A stretch of 13,420 bases of DNA from positions 1-13,420 of the forward strand of contig NZ_CABUOD010000067.1 of NCBI RefSeq assembly GCF_902493135.1, written 5' to 3'. Positions 1 through 8,065 of the stretch are shown in pieces. Source of the DNA: an uncultured Parabacteroides sp. (lineage in GTDB: Bacteria > Bacteroidota > Bacteroidia > Bacteroidales > Tannerellaceae). Under the pieces are notes generated by a model, which searched no databases, was not told the origin of the DNA, and saw nothing but the letters and a program-made list of their open reading frames with translations. Made by a program: the position numbers and the translations under genes. Every line of letters begins with the position of its first letter. Positions within the stretch are counted from its first letter, which is position 1.

Positions 1-51
1 TTACACGGATAAATTTATTATCTTTCCGTGTAATCCGCGTAATCCGTGCCT
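1..51. repeat. Short 9-bp tandem repeats plus inverted repeat
   Basis: Three tandem copies of a 9-bp unit close to TCCGYGTAA lie at 25-33, 34-42 and 43-51, the last diverged. The first copy is also the right arm of a perfect 9-bp inverted repeat (TTACACGGA at 1-9, TCCGTGTAA at 25-33). The hairpin lies about 75 bp beyond the stop of the minus-strand GH2 gene and could help end its transcript. It has no clear T-tract and may be cut by the window edge. An interspersed intergenic repeat is equally possible. Confidence 0.45.
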
Positions 52-107
52 AAATCATGTCTATTGTAAGCAGGATTTTTTTTTGACACACCTTCTTTCT
101 TTCTATA

Positions 108-2897
108 TCAGTAAATGGACTCGGGTTTTTCCCGTGAACTTGTTTGTCCGGAAGTCAGGAATGCGCCGATGGCAGCGGGTGAAGTATGTTGTGCCGGATT
201 GAATTTACCGGATTTCATATACTCTATGATACTGTACAACAGTTGTTTCTTTTCCGGATTCTTTTCTTGCTCGCGGAGCAGGTCCATGCTGCATACGACT
301 AACTTTCCGTTCAGGCAGTTCGTTTCGAACAGATTGGTCAGGCGGCGGTTGTTGGCGAAGTTGTCCACGCATTCGATGAGGGGAGTGACTTCGGTATACA
401 GGCTGTCGATACAGAGTGTCTTCGACTGTGTCGTGAGCCGCCACCATTGCCAGTCGGTATGGCTGTCGGTCGGAAAGTGTGCGAATGCCGGGTGGGCAGG
501 GTCGAGCAGCAATCCCATTGTTCCTGCCTGTTTGGGGAAATGCACCGGGCTCCAGAATACGGGGACGAACTTTCCTTCCAGTCCTTTCAGGGATTCGTAA
601 GGAGGGTTGAACAGCACCTTCTTCCCTTCTTGCAAGGCCTTTTCGGCAATGGCGAAACGGTCTGTGACGACGATGTCCCCTTTGTCGACGGTTAGGGATG
701 CCGGGTACACCCATATCTTCCATTCGTTTGTGTAGGAGCTTCCTTTCAGTGTTGCCGACAAGGTCAGTTCTTTTGCTTCCGTGATTGGATCCAGGGGGCA
801 ACGGATGTCTCCGGCAGGGCTGTTTTCTCCGACGGGCAGCGAACGTGCCGGAAATTCTCCCTGCGCAACGGCTTGTCCGTCCGGGGCGGTCAGTTTCCAG
901 CCGATAACGGCATTTTCGATCGTTTTGTCACTGTAGTTCACTACTTCGATGGCAGCTTCAAACGGTTCGCCGGAAGTATAGGTCGCTTTGGTGAAACGGG
1001 CCAACGGGGTAACCGGGGCGCAAGACTGGCGGAAGGCAGCGGCCTTTGTGACGCCTTTGCTTTCCCAGAAAGCATTCAGCAGCCCGACAAGAGCTGTCCC
1101 CTGTCCGGGGAAGTCGTGCAGGTCGAGCAGTTGGAAACCGCTGATTCCCGGAGTCTTCATTGCTCTTTCGATCTCTTCTTTGTAAAGCAGGGCTGCCAGT
1201 TTGCCGGTTGCCATCAGGTAGTCGTCTGCCTTGCCGGCCAGTCCTTTCTTTTCGAGGTCTTCTTTCACGCCTTTGAAGTTTAGCGGGTCCAGTACGCCGG
1301 TATATTTTCCGATCTCTTTCAGGTCGGGATAGACTGCATACTGTCCTATTTCATGTGTGATAAGCGGCACGTCCATCCCTTCGACCGATGCGGAATAATC
1401 TTTGTCGAACCGGGGGGATTCGGTGTTGAACACGCCCTGGCCGCGCACCCATCCTTTCTTCGTCCATTGGGTGATGAAGAAATCATCATCCGCTTCCGGC
1501 CAGTCTCCATGTCCTTTCTCAAAAGTGAAGGAGGTCGTCGTGTAGAGATGGCGCGGGTCCTTTTCTTTGACATGATTCAGAAGCGAGCCCAAGAACTCGA
1601 AGTCATATTGCAGCTCGTTCCCAAGACTGAACAGGCAGAAGGAAGGATGGTTGCCGTATTCTTCCAATATGCGGTCCGCTTCGGCATATAGATAGGGAGC
1701 GCGTTTGTCATTGCATAAATTGGTGGACCAGAGCGGCAGTTCGACTTGCAGGTAGAAACCGAGCGAGTCCGCCACTTCGAACGCCGCTTCCGGAGGGCAC
1801 CAGGAATGGAAACGGAGGTGGTTCAAACCCCATTCGCGGGCAGTCGTGAATACCTTTTCCCATCCTTCGTGTTCCATCGGAGGGTATCCGGTAAGCGGGA
1901 ATATGCAGCATTCCAATGTCCCTCTGAGGAAAATCTTCTGATCGTTCAATAATAAAGCCGGCCCATTCTTCCCCAAATCCCGGAAGCCGAAATTGATTTC
2001 CCGGATATCTTTATGAGGGTCTGTTTCAATGGAAGCCCGAAGGGTGTACAAGGTAGGCGTGAACTCGTTCCATACCTTCACTTCGTCTTCGATCGGACAA
2101 ATCAGCTCGATCCGGTTTTCTCCAGGCTGAAGTGTCACGTGTTGTTGTACTTGTATAACGGGATCTGTTGCCGTCCGGATGTCGGCTTTCAGGGTGCCGG
2201 ATGTTGCCGTTCCCGTATTGTTTACGAGGCATTTTACTTTTACTTGCTTGTTCTTATTATCCGGGTATGCTTGCAGGTCGCGGATCGAGACGGCATCTTT
2301 TGCTGTCAGCGAGATTTCTCCGATGATCCCGTTCCACATGATCTGTGTCTCGTTGGTATAGGCATGTGCCATATCGCCGGCCGTGATATCGTATCGTTTC
2401 CGGTTATCGACGCGGATCGTGATTTTGTGTCTGCCGGGAGTCAGCTGTTCCGTCAAGTCGTACAGGTGTGGAGCGACCAGGCTTTCCTGCATGCCTTCGA
2501 CCTGTTTCCCGTCCACCCATACGGATGTTTGCCAGATGACGCGTTCCAGTTTGAGTTCGATCGCTTTGCCTTTCCAGCCGGAAGGTATATCGACTTCTTT
2601 GCTGTACCAGGCCGGTCCGACGTAACTGTTTTTGCGGGTCAGGTGGAGGACTTGCGGCTTTTGGATGGCAGGTTTTAATTTGTTGGGCGTTCCGTACCCG
2701 GCATCGTCGGTTGTTCCGGGCAGCTGGATCGTGTTCTTGAAGTTCTGTCCGGCCCAGTTCTCGTTTATTCCGGTATCGGTACTGTCTAACGCAAATTCCC
2801 ATTCCCCGTCTAAGGAAATGCGGGCGGGATTGTTTTTGCATGAAAACAGGCACATCAGGAGGCCTGCCGTCAGGAGGTAAATGTTTATTCGTTGCAT
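108..2897 (-). CDS. Glycoside hydrolase family 2 protein (beta-galactosidase-like), secreted lipoprotein
   Basis: A 929-residue GH2 enzyme that probably removes a terminal beta-linked sugar from an oligosaccharide; the exact sugar cannot be read from sequence. An N-terminal hydrophobic segment ends in LFSC with Cys20, a plausible lipobox, so the protein is likely membrane-anchored in the periplasm or on the surface. No acidic surface-export signal follows the Cys. The order is typical of the family: sugar-binding jelly roll (about 25-200), immunoglobulin-like domain (about 203-305), TIM barrel (about 310-615). The acid/base is probably Glu428 in SLGNEL and the nucleophile Glu516 in LITHEIGQ. 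A long C-terminal extension follows, with a Rossmann-like part at about 735-895 that includes DWQWW and VDNFANNRRL. The frame is open upstream to 3029, but the start at 2897 is preferred because it places the signal peptide at the N-terminus. It is separated from the peptidase genes by a terminator, so it is its own unit. Confidence 0.93.
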   Translation of the reverse strand: MQRINIYLLTAGLLMCLFSCKNNPARISLDGEWEFALDSTDTGINENWAGQNFKNTIQLPGTTDDAGYGTPNKLKPAIQKPQVLHLTRKNSYVGPAWYSKEVDIPSGWKGKAIELKLERVIWQTSVWVDGKQVEGMQESLVAPHLYDLTEQLTPGRHKITIRVDNRKRYDITAGDMAHAYTNETQIMWNGIIGEISLTAKDAVSIRDLQAYPDNKNKQVKVKCLVNNTGTATSGTLKADIRTATDPVIQVQQHVTLQPGENRIELICPIEDEVKVWNEFTPTLYTLRASIETDPHKDIREINFGFRDLGKNGPALLLNDQKIFLRGTLECCIFPLTGYPPMEHEGWEKVFTTAREWGLNHLRFHSWCPPEAAFEVADSLGFYLQVELPLWSTNLCNDKRAPYLYAEADRILEEYGNHPSFCLFSLGNELQYDFEFLGSLLNHVKEKDPRHLYTTTSFTFEKGHGDWPEADDDFFITQWTKKGWVRGQGVFNTESPRFDKDYSASVEGMDVPLITHEIGQYAVYPDLKEIGKYTGVLDPLNFKGVKEDLEKKGLAGKADDYLMATGKLAALLYKEEIERAMKTPGISGFQLLDLHDFPGQGTALVGLLNAFWESKGVTKAAAFRQSCAPVTPLARFTKATYTSGEPFEAAIEVVNYSDKTIENAVIGWKLTAPDGQAVAQGEFPARSLPVGENSPAGDIRCPLDPITEAKELTLSATLKGSSYTNEWKIWVYPASLTVDKGDIVVTDRFAIAEKALQEGKKVLFNPPYESLKGLEGKFVPVFWSPVHFPKQAGTMGLLLDPAHPAFAHFPTDSHTDWQWWRLTTQSKTLCIDSLYTEVTPLIECVDNFANNRRLTNLFETNCLNGKLVVCSMDLLREQEKNPEKKQLLYSIIEYMKSGKFNPAQHTSPAAIGAFLTSGQTSSREKPESIY

Positions 2898-3195
2898 GGG
2901 TATTAAGTTTATCGTGTGCAAATTAAATCCTTTTCCAGCGTTTAAAGAATAGACTAAATAGGGATAATAATGGAGAATCTTATGATTGTATCCGACTGTC
3001 GAAAAGTAGCAAAATGTAGTTAATGACAATTTGTTAGATTTGCCCCTTTGAAGGGTGGGGAAATGTCTTTACTGCCGATTTAGCTTCTCGTTCCGGGATG
3101 GTCTGCCTTTGACTGAGTTCCGTTTTGTGTTGTTCTTTGTTCCATACAGATGCTTGCTTTGCAAGCTCAGAAAGCTGTTTTCATGCGGGAGCGAA
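2898..3195 (-). promoter_or_regulatory. Upstream region of the GH2 gene, no gene
   Basis: This holds the leader and presumed promoter of the GH2 gene on the minus strand. A one-mismatch -7 element (TTAATTTG, consensus TAnnTTTG) reads on the minus strand at 2926-2919. No matching TTTG box sits 19-21 bp upstream of it, so the promoter call is weak. Small hairpins are visible at 3044-3055 (CCCTT/AAGGG) and 3152-3166 (GCTTGC/GCAAGC). No convincing coding frame is present. Confidence 0.35.
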
Positions 3196-3240
3196 ACAGA
3201 ACCGGCCCTACAAACATTTGATTGATAAGGCCGGTTCTGT
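3196..3240 (-). terminator. Hairpin terminator of the peptidase operon
   Basis: A perfect 12-bp inverted repeat (ACAGAACCGGCC at 3196-3207, GGCCGGTTCTGT at 3229-3240) with a 21-nt loop begins 4 bp beyond the C1B peptidase stop. On the minus strand it is followed by TTTCGCTC, a modest T-rich tail. It separates this unit from the GH2 gene downstream. Confidence 0.75.
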
Positions 3241-3244
3241 CCTA

Positions 3245-4426
3245 TTATCTGATCCCCAACTTTGCTTTGATCGCCTTCGGTATCGCATCCTTATGAACCA
3301 TCACATAGATGGTTTTGGCGCGGACGAAGCTCTCGGACATGTTCAGGTAGCCGCCGAATTTGTTGCGGTCGGTTCCCCATGAGTTCTTGGTGATGTAATA
3401 TTTCGTGCCGTTCTGGTCTTTGGTGATGCCGGTCACGTGCATCAGATGGTCGTCGGTAGTCACGAATGACTCGAAGCCTGCCTGGCGCACTTCCGGGGTC
3501 ACGTTGATTTCCGGGTAAGGGCGTTCGAACTTGAAGACTTCTTCCAGGCGTTCCTTCTCACCTAATTTCTCGAAGCGGGCGCGATCCGTATTCGACAGGT
3601 CTTCCACCTTCTTCACTTCCGGGTTGATGGCGACACCGTTTGTAAAGGAGAATCCCTTCTCGCTCACGTCTCCGTCCCAGCAGACCGTATAACCGTTGTT
3701 CAGGGCATAATCTATCGTTTGCATCATCTCGTCGAGCGGCAGGTTGTACATCAGGGAATGTTCCCAGTTGTCGGGTACTTCCACGTCGAACTTCACGTAA
3801 TACGGATGATGCGTGAAACTGGTCAGCTCGATGTAGTCGTCCATATTCAACCCTAATGATTCGGCAAACGACTTCGGTGTATATTCCTTCCCCTTATACG
3901 TGAATTTCTCCGGCAGCTTTCCTAAATAGGTGTCGAACAGGTTGGCAATCAGTTTGTCATATTCCGGACTGCGCTGTTTCGCCTTTACTGCCACATCGGC
4001 AATGGCGTGCATGTAGCGGACCATCTCGCCGTGGTTATGCCGTTCGGAGTCGTAGTTGATACCCGTGTACACCTCTTCGGGTACGATCCCCACCTGGCGA
4101 TACGCGTTCATAAAGGTATGCGAAAGGCTGCCCTGTCCGATGTTACCGTCTCCACAGCGCAGGTAGTTGTCCTGTAACTGGTTCATGTATTTCTGGCGGA
4201 CGATGAACATCTCCGAAAGGTCATACGTGCCCTTCCCCATACGGAGCAGTTCGGATTCCATAAACGAAGTCGTGGCAAAGCACCAGCAAGTCCCCGTTGC
4301 CGCCTGGTTCTTAACCGGGGTAGCGGGAACCGTTACCACCTCTGTAAACTGATACCCCTGGCCGAACACCGCCGAAGCAGAGAACGCCAACATGCAAGAT
4401 AGAATAAGTGATTTCATAACATCCAT
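3245..4426 (-). CDS. C1B-family cysteine peptidase (bleomycin hydrolase / aminopeptidase C-like), exported
   Basis: A 393-residue papain-fold peptidase expected to trim peptides from their N-terminus, as bleomycin hydrolase and PepC do. The catalytic set is visible: Gln41 (oxyanion hole, KNQ), Cys47 in TGTCWCF, His330 in LMHVTG and Asn348 in KNSWG. An N-terminal hydrophobic stretch ending about AVFG-Q indicates export, unlike the cytosolic PepC of Firmicutes, so it probably works in the periplasm. Two in-frame starts lie three codons apart (4426 and 4417); the second, beginning MKSLIL, gives a more usual signal peptide, so the true start may be 4417. It lies 35 bp downstream of the C69 dipeptidase on the same strand, across an A/T-only spacer, and is very probably co-transcribed with it. 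A joint role in peptide scavenging is inferred from this pairing. Confidence 0.93.
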   Translation of the reverse strand: MDVMKSLILSCMLAFSASAVFGQGYQFTEVVTVPATPVKNQAATGTCWCFATTSFMESELLRMGKGTYDLSEMFIVRQKYMNQLQDNYLRCGDGNIGQGSLSHTFMNAYRQVGIVPEEVYTGINYDSERHNHGEMVRYMHAIADVAVKAKQRSPEYDKLIANLFDTYLGKLPEKFTYKGKEYTPKSFAESLGLNMDDYIELTSFTHHPYYVKFDVEVPDNWEHSLMYNLPLDEMMQTIDYALNNGYTVCWDGDVSEKGFSFTNGVAINPEVKKVEDLSNTDRARFEKLGEKERLEEVFKFERPYPEINVTPEVRQAGFESFVTTDDHLMHVTGITKDQNGTKYYITKNSWGTDRNKFGGYLNMSESFVRAKTIYVMVHKDAIPKAIKAKLGIR

Positions 4427-4461
4427 TATTTTTTAATTTTTAATTCTTAATTTTCAATTAA

Positions 4462-6072
4462 TCAAAATCCCCTCGCGAACATCTTCCAGAACTCGTCCGC
4501 CATCTCCTGCCAGCGCAGGATTGTCGCTCCTGCGAAGTCAGCCGTGTAGCCGGTCAGGAAAGCCCGTGCGGCCTCTTCCCCTTTGCCGTCCTGCAACTCT
4601 TTGTAGCGGCTTTCCACGAAAGGCATTTCCGATAAGCCCTTTTCCTCGAAGTGGGCGACCGCACCGTTGATCTTGTCTTTGGTCAGTCCCCAGCGGACCG
4701 TAGCCAACTTGTTTGCCGTCCGGTATTTCCAGACGATGGCATCCTCACGGTGGCGGTGCTGTCCGCAGATACCGAAAGCGGCCGGCAGGTCGGTCGTACC
4801 CGCAAAGATCGGGATGCGCGGGCTCTGTCCCGGATTGTCGAACGACAGCCAGGCGACGCCGCCCACGGCATCCGGCAACCAGCTGCGAAGCTGTATCACG
4901 TGCGAATAAGAACATTGCGGAACGGCTACCAGGCGATTGCGTGCCACTGTCCCTTCCTTCACACCGTTCAGCATATTCAGCATATCGGTTCCCATCCAGG
5001 GATTAGCTGCCGGACTCGTGATCGTATCCGTTTCCTTTGTCTCCCTGTTCTTGACAGCCACTTTCAGATTCTTCGTCATGTCCCATTCCGTCCCTTCGTA
5101 GGTCTGGCGCAACAATGCCATCACATCTGTTACGGCAACCGCTTTGTCCGGCTTCACGCTGATCGGCAGCTCTTCCGCATCGTACGACAGTTTGAGCGAA
5201 GGAGCCAGTGCGTTCAGGATGAAATACTCGCGGATGCTGAATGCCTTCGGCTCGCCGAAATAGTTGCCCCCGCTGTAGGCTTTCCAGAACTTGAACGGTT
5301 CCTTGCCGTCCCAGAACCCCATCTTTTTGGCAACGGAGAATACATTTTCCGAAGCCATATAACGATCCTTGTCTTTCAGGTCGAGCGTAGAGATACGCGA
5401 GATATTGGCCGATACCCCCACATGGTCGTCCGGAATGCGGACAGCCGCCCATACGCCCCCGATCTTGTCCGGCCCTTCGCCGAACACCTCGAAATGCCAG
5501 ACCTCGTTCGGATCGGCAATTGTCAGGCATTCGCCCGAATCCCCGTAGCCATGTTCGGCAACCAACTGTCCGATCAGCCGGATCGCCTCGCGTGCCGTCG
5601 TGCAACGCTGCAAGGCTATCTTTTCCAGTTCCTCGATCATGAACATCCCTTTCTTGTTCTGTAATTCTTCACGTCCGGAGATGGTCGTCTCGCCGATCCC
5701 CAATTGCTTCTCGTTGAGGCAAGGATAGGAAGTATTCAGGAACTGGTAGGTGGAACGGGCTTCCGGGATCGTCCCCTTCAGTTCCATCCGCGTACGGTCG
5801 GCAGGATATTCGGTGTGCATCCGTCCGTTATAGATGGCGACTGTCGTGTCGCGCTCGTAGCGTGCCGCCGGGACGATCTCCATCCATGTGCGGTAGTTCC
5901 CGTCGCAGGTGTGGCTGGTCATGACCGAACCGTCGGCTGATGCTTTCTTGCCGACCAGGATGCTTGTACAACTTTCGGGAGTGTTGACCGGACGGGAGTA
6001 TTCGATTTCCTGGGCCCGGAGGCTGTTCCCGTAACAGGTAAGTGCAATAATAAGGATAATTAGTCTATTCAT
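4462..6072 (-). CDS. C69-family dipeptidase (PepD-like), secreted
   Basis: A 536-residue N-terminal-nucleophile hydrolase of peptidase family C69, which cleaves dipeptides. The probable nucleophile is Cys35 in ESCTSILVGKKASADGS, the family's characteristic N-terminal block, followed by SHTCDGN. A signal peptide of about 20 residues ends LRA-Q, so the enzyme is exported; in this family a short propeptide is usually removed to expose the Cys. The length is normal. It is the first gene of a two-gene minus-strand unit with the C1B peptidase, and together they could take dipeptides and longer peptides to amino acids. Its start lies divergent to the GH20 gene and its leader mirrors the GH20 leader (inverted repeat 6068-6205). 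I found no good minus-strand promoter ahead of it in the present orientation. Confidence 0.93.
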   Translation of the reverse strand: MNRLIILIIALTCYGNSLRAQEIEYSRPVNTPESCTSILVGKKASADGSVMTSHTCDGNYRTWMEIVPAARYERDTTVAIYNGRMHTEYPADRTRMELKGTIPEARSTYQFLNTSYPCLNEKQLGIGETTISGREELQNKKGMFMIEELEKIALQRCTTAREAIRLIGQLVAEHGYGDSGECLTIADPNEVWHFEVFGEGPDKIGGVWAAVRIPDDHVGVSANISRISTLDLKDKDRYMASENVFSVAKKMGFWDGKEPFKFWKAYSGGNYFGEPKAFSIREYFILNALAPSLKLSYDAEELPISVKPDKAVAVTDVMALLRQTYEGTEWDMTKNLKVAVKNRETKETDTITSPAANPWMGTDMLNMLNGVKEGTVARNRLVAVPQCSYSHVIQLRSWLPDAVGGVAWLSFDNPGQSPRIPIFAGTTDLPAAFGICGQHRHREDAIVWKYRTANKLATVRWGLTKDKINGAVAHFEEKGLSEMPFVESRYKELQDGKGEEAARAFLTGYTADFAGATILRWQEMADEFWKMFARGF

Positions 6073-6087
6073 GGCATTATATTTAAT

Positions 6088-6122
6088 TTTGCGGCTAAAG
6101 ATATGAAATTTTGTTATATTTG
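6088..6122 (+). promoter_or_regulatory. Probable promoter of the GH20 gene
   Basis: A -33-like TTTG at 6088-6091 and a perfect -7 TAnnTTTG element (TATATTTG, 6115-6122) are separated by 23 bp. This spacing is slightly longer than the usual 19-21. Transcription would start near 6129, giving a leader of about 70 nt that includes the palindrome at 6136-6151. Confidence 0.55.
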
Positions 6123-6135
6123 CTACCTCTTGCCA

Positions 6136-6151
6136 GGGGGATTAATCCCCC
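6136..6151. repeat. Perfect palindrome in GH20 leader
   Basis: GGGGGATTAATCCCCC is a perfect 16-bp palindrome within the predicted 5' leader of the GH20 mRNA. As RNA it would form a G/C hairpin about 50 nt before the start codon. In style it resembles the GGGG-TTTA-GCCCC hairpin at 8906-8917 and may belong to the same class of intergenic repeats. Confidence 0.6.
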
Positions 6152-6200
6152 GGTAAAAGAGGAATATCCCTGTAAGGAAATAATTAAATATAAATATGCC

Positions 6201-7775
6201 ATGAAGAAACTAATTTATTTAAGCACATTACTATTTCTATTCGTGTTGCCGATGATGGCACAACAACCTTTGTTTCCGACGCCGGCAAAGGTGCAGAACG
6301 CGAAAGGTACGTTCACCATTGGAAAGAATCTCCAAGTACAAGGCAATGGCGGGTATGCCGACAAGTTAGCCGCCGCCCTGCCGGCCGAGTTGAAAGAATC
6401 CGGCCTGCAATCGTCGCCTGCCAGCGGAACCATCCGCCTGGAACTGACAAACGACTGCAAGATGGCCGATGAAGCCTATACGCTTGTCGTCCAACCGAAC
6501 AGTATCCTGCTGCAAGCCTCTTCCGAAGCCGGACTGTTCTATGCCAAGGAAGCCCTTCTGCAACTTTCCCGCTTCGGCAAAGGCAACGTGCGTGCCTGCA
6601 AGATACAGGACCAGCCCCGCTACGGCTGGCGTGGATTCATGCTCGATGAGAGCCGCCACTTCTTCGGTAAGGAAAAGGTAAAACAATATCTGGACATCAT
6701 GGCGTCCCTTCGCCTGAACGTGTTCCACTGGCACCTGACCGACGAACCGGGTTGGCGCATCGAGATCAAGCGCTATCCGAAGCTGACCACCGAAGGGGCT
6801 GTCGGCAACTGGCACGATTCGAAAGCGCCCGCTACGTTCTACACCCAGGAAGAGATCAAGGAGATCGTCGCCTACGCAGCCGCCCGCCACATCATGGTCG
6901 TTCCCGAATTCGACATGCCGGGCCATGCTACCGCCGTCTGCCGTTCCTATCCCGAAATTTCCGGCGGAGGCGAGGGCAAATGGCAGCATTTCACGTTCCA
7001 TCCCTGCAAGGAAGAGACGTTCGAGTTTATCAGCAACGTGCTCGACGAGATCGTCGCCCTGTTCCCGTCTCCCTATATCCATATCGGAGGCGACGAGGTG
7101 CACTACGGCAACCAAAGCTGGTTTACCGATCCCGAAATCCAGCAGTTCATCAAAGACAAGAACTTAGGTAACGAAACGGGCCTGGAACAGTATTTCATCC
7201 GCCGTGCCGCCGATATTGTCGCCTCCAAGGGCAAGACCATGATCGGCTGGGACGAGATGATCGATGCCGGTGTCTCTCCCGACAAGGCGGTCATCATGTG
7301 GTGGCGTCACGACCGCAAACACCAGTTAGTGAAAGCGCTTGAAAACGGCTACCGGGTGATTATGACTCCGCGCCGTCCGTTGTATGCCGACTTTATCCAG
7401 TACGGCGGTCATAAGGTGGGTCGTGTATGGGGCGGTTACAACACGATCGAGGACATCTACCGTTTCCCCGAACCTATCATCCATCTGACACGCGATTATG
7501 AAGACCAGGTGATGGGCCTCCAGTTCTCCCTTTGGACGGAACGGGTCGCTGATGCCAAACGTTTAGACTATATGACATTCCCCCGTCTGGTCGCTGTTGC
7601 CGAATCCGCCTGGACTCCTGCCAAGTCGAAGGAATGCAGCCTTTTTATGCAGAAGCTCCCTTACTTCCTGCAATTCCTTGGTGAAAAAGGCATCTACTAC
7701 TTCAACCCCTTCAACCCGGAATCCACACCCGAACCCGGTGCACCGGACAAGGACGATGTGCTGAAGAATGGATAA
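6201..7775 (+). CDS. Beta-N-acetylhexosaminidase, glycoside hydrolase family 20
   Basis: A 524-residue GH20 enzyme that removes terminal beta-linked GlcNAc or GalNAc from glycans by substrate-assisted catalysis. A signal peptide of about 20 residues (ends MMA-Q) exports it. An N-terminal GH20b-type domain spans about 24-138, then the TIM barrel about 141-475 with FHWHLTDEPGWR (175-186), VVPEFDMPGH (233-242) and the catalytic pair Asp298-Glu299 in HIGGDEV. Tryptophans expected to line the sugar pocket are visible (WW 367-368, SLWTE 443-447). The frame is open upstream to 6111, but the start at 6201 is preferred because it begins the signal peptide MKKLIYLSTLLF and matches the leader of the divergent gene. 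The last 15 codons (PEPGAPDKDDVLKNG) are the left copy of a direct repeat that recurs 1,055 bp downstream. The C-terminus may therefore have been supplied or duplicated by an insertion event. Confidence 0.95.
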   Translation: MKKLIYLSTLLFLFVLPMMAQQPLFPTPAKVQNAKGTFTIGKNLQVQGNGGYADKLAAALPAELKESGLQSSPASGTIRLELTNDCKMADEAYTLVVQPNSILLQASSEAGLFYAKEALLQLSRFGKGNVRACKIQDQPRYGWRGFMLDESRHFFGKEKVKQYLDIMASLRLNVFHWHLTDEPGWRIEIKRYPKLTTEGAVGNWHDSKAPATFYTQEEIKEIVAYAAARHIMVVPEFDMPGHATAVCRSYPEISGGGEGKWQHFTFHPCKEETFEFISNVLDEIVALFPSPYIHIGGDEVHYGNQSWFTDPEIQQFIKDKNLGNETGLEQYFIRRAADIVASKGKTMIGWDEMIDAGVSPDKAVIMWWRHDRKHQLVKALENGYRVIMTPRRPLYADFIQYGGHKVGRVWGGYNTIEDIYRFPEPIIHLTRDYEDQVMGLQFSLWTERVADAKRLDYMTFPRLVAVAESAWTPAKSKECSLFMQKLPYFLQFLGEKGIYYFNPFNPESTPEPGAPDKDDVLKNG

Positions 7776-7781
7776 TATATA
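7727..7781 (+). repeat. Direct repeat copy A (GH20 3' end), left boundary of cassette
   Basis: A 55-bp segment covering the last codons and stop of the GH20 gene plus 6 bp beyond. It recurs at 8782-8836 with 51 of 55 bases identical (differences G/A, C/T, G/A, T/A). The two copies bracket the DUF3791/DUF3990 cassette like attachment-site halves. Confidence 0.9.
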
Positions 7782-7794
7782 GATGGAAAAAGTG

Positions 7795-7802
7795 TATATT
7801 TG
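7795..7802 (+). promoter_or_regulatory. -7 promoter element of the DUF3791/DUF3990 cassette
   Basis: TATATTTG matches the Bacteroidota -7 consensus TAnnTTTG exactly and lies 38 bp before the first start codon of the cassette. No TTTG -33 box is seen at normal distance; the upstream side is the end of the direct repeat. The cassette therefore seems to carry its own, possibly weak or regulated, promoter just inside its left boundary. Confidence 0.5.
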
Positions 7803-7840
7803 CATTTGACGTAACAGAAAGATAAGAAAGGAAAACTGGT

Positions 7841-8065
7841 ATGGATCCGGATGTCAAAAACAAAGTGGAATATATTATTGCTGTGATAAGTGAGTTTGCT
7901 GCGGCACACTCACTTAACACATTGCAAGCCTATCGCTACCTGGAGAGGTTCAAAGGCCTTGACTTTGTGAGCCGTTTTTACAATGTGGAGCATACACTCT
8001 CGTTTGAAGACGTAATAGAAGATCTTACAGCTTATTGTCACAGGAAAGGAGGGGCATTGGTATGA
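7841..8065 (+). CDS. DUF3791-type small protein, putative antitoxin-like partner
   Basis: A 74-residue protein with the features I associate with DUF3791: a short helical N-terminus (VEYIIAVISEFA), a middle LNTLQAYRYL helix, then FVSRFYNVEHTLSFEDVIEDLTAYC. No signal peptide or membrane segment, so cytosolic. The start is fixed by the A/T-rich leader after the -7 element. Its stop overlaps the next start (ATGA at 8062-8065), so translation is probably coupled. DUF3791 genes often sit beside DUF3990 genes in Bacteroidales; an antitoxin or partner role for this one is inferred from that arrangement only. Base composition is more A/T-rich than the GH20 gene beside it, consistent with acquisition. 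Confidence 0.8.
   Translation: MDPDVKNKVEYIIAVISEFAAAHSLNTLQAYRYLERFKGLDFVSRFYNVEHTLSFEDVIEDLTAYCHRKGGALV

Larger units (their letters stand above)
6068..6205. repeat. Inverted repeat spanning both divergent start sites
   Basis: The left arm (6068-6087) equals the reverse complement of the right arm (6183-6205) except for three bases (ATT) missing on the left. Each arm contains the start codon of its gene within TGCCATGAA, preceded by an ATTAAATATAA tract. The 95-bp interior holds the plus-strand promoter and a G/C palindrome. It may simply be two copies of a favoured A/T-rich translation leader, or inversion-prone DNA. Confidence 0.6.

Noticed and set aside
2898..3029. N-terminal extension of the GH2 gene (open frame to 3029)
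   Set aside because: The 44 extra residues are not protein-like and would bury the signal peptide and lipobox that begin at the ATG at 2897.
3035..3042. Plus-strand TAGATTTG as a promoter
   Set aside because: It fits the -7 consensus, but there is no -33 box and no plus-strand gene downstream.
4651..5664. Long plus-strand open frame (337 codons) inside the dipeptidase gene
   Set aside because: It is antisense to a well-supported C69 gene in G/C-rich coding DNA, and its translation has shadow-like composition rich in Arg, His and Cys.
6111..6200. N-terminal extension of the GH20 gene (open frame from 6111)
   Set aside because: It crosses the promoter -7 element and the palindrome and precedes a clear signal peptide starting at 6201.
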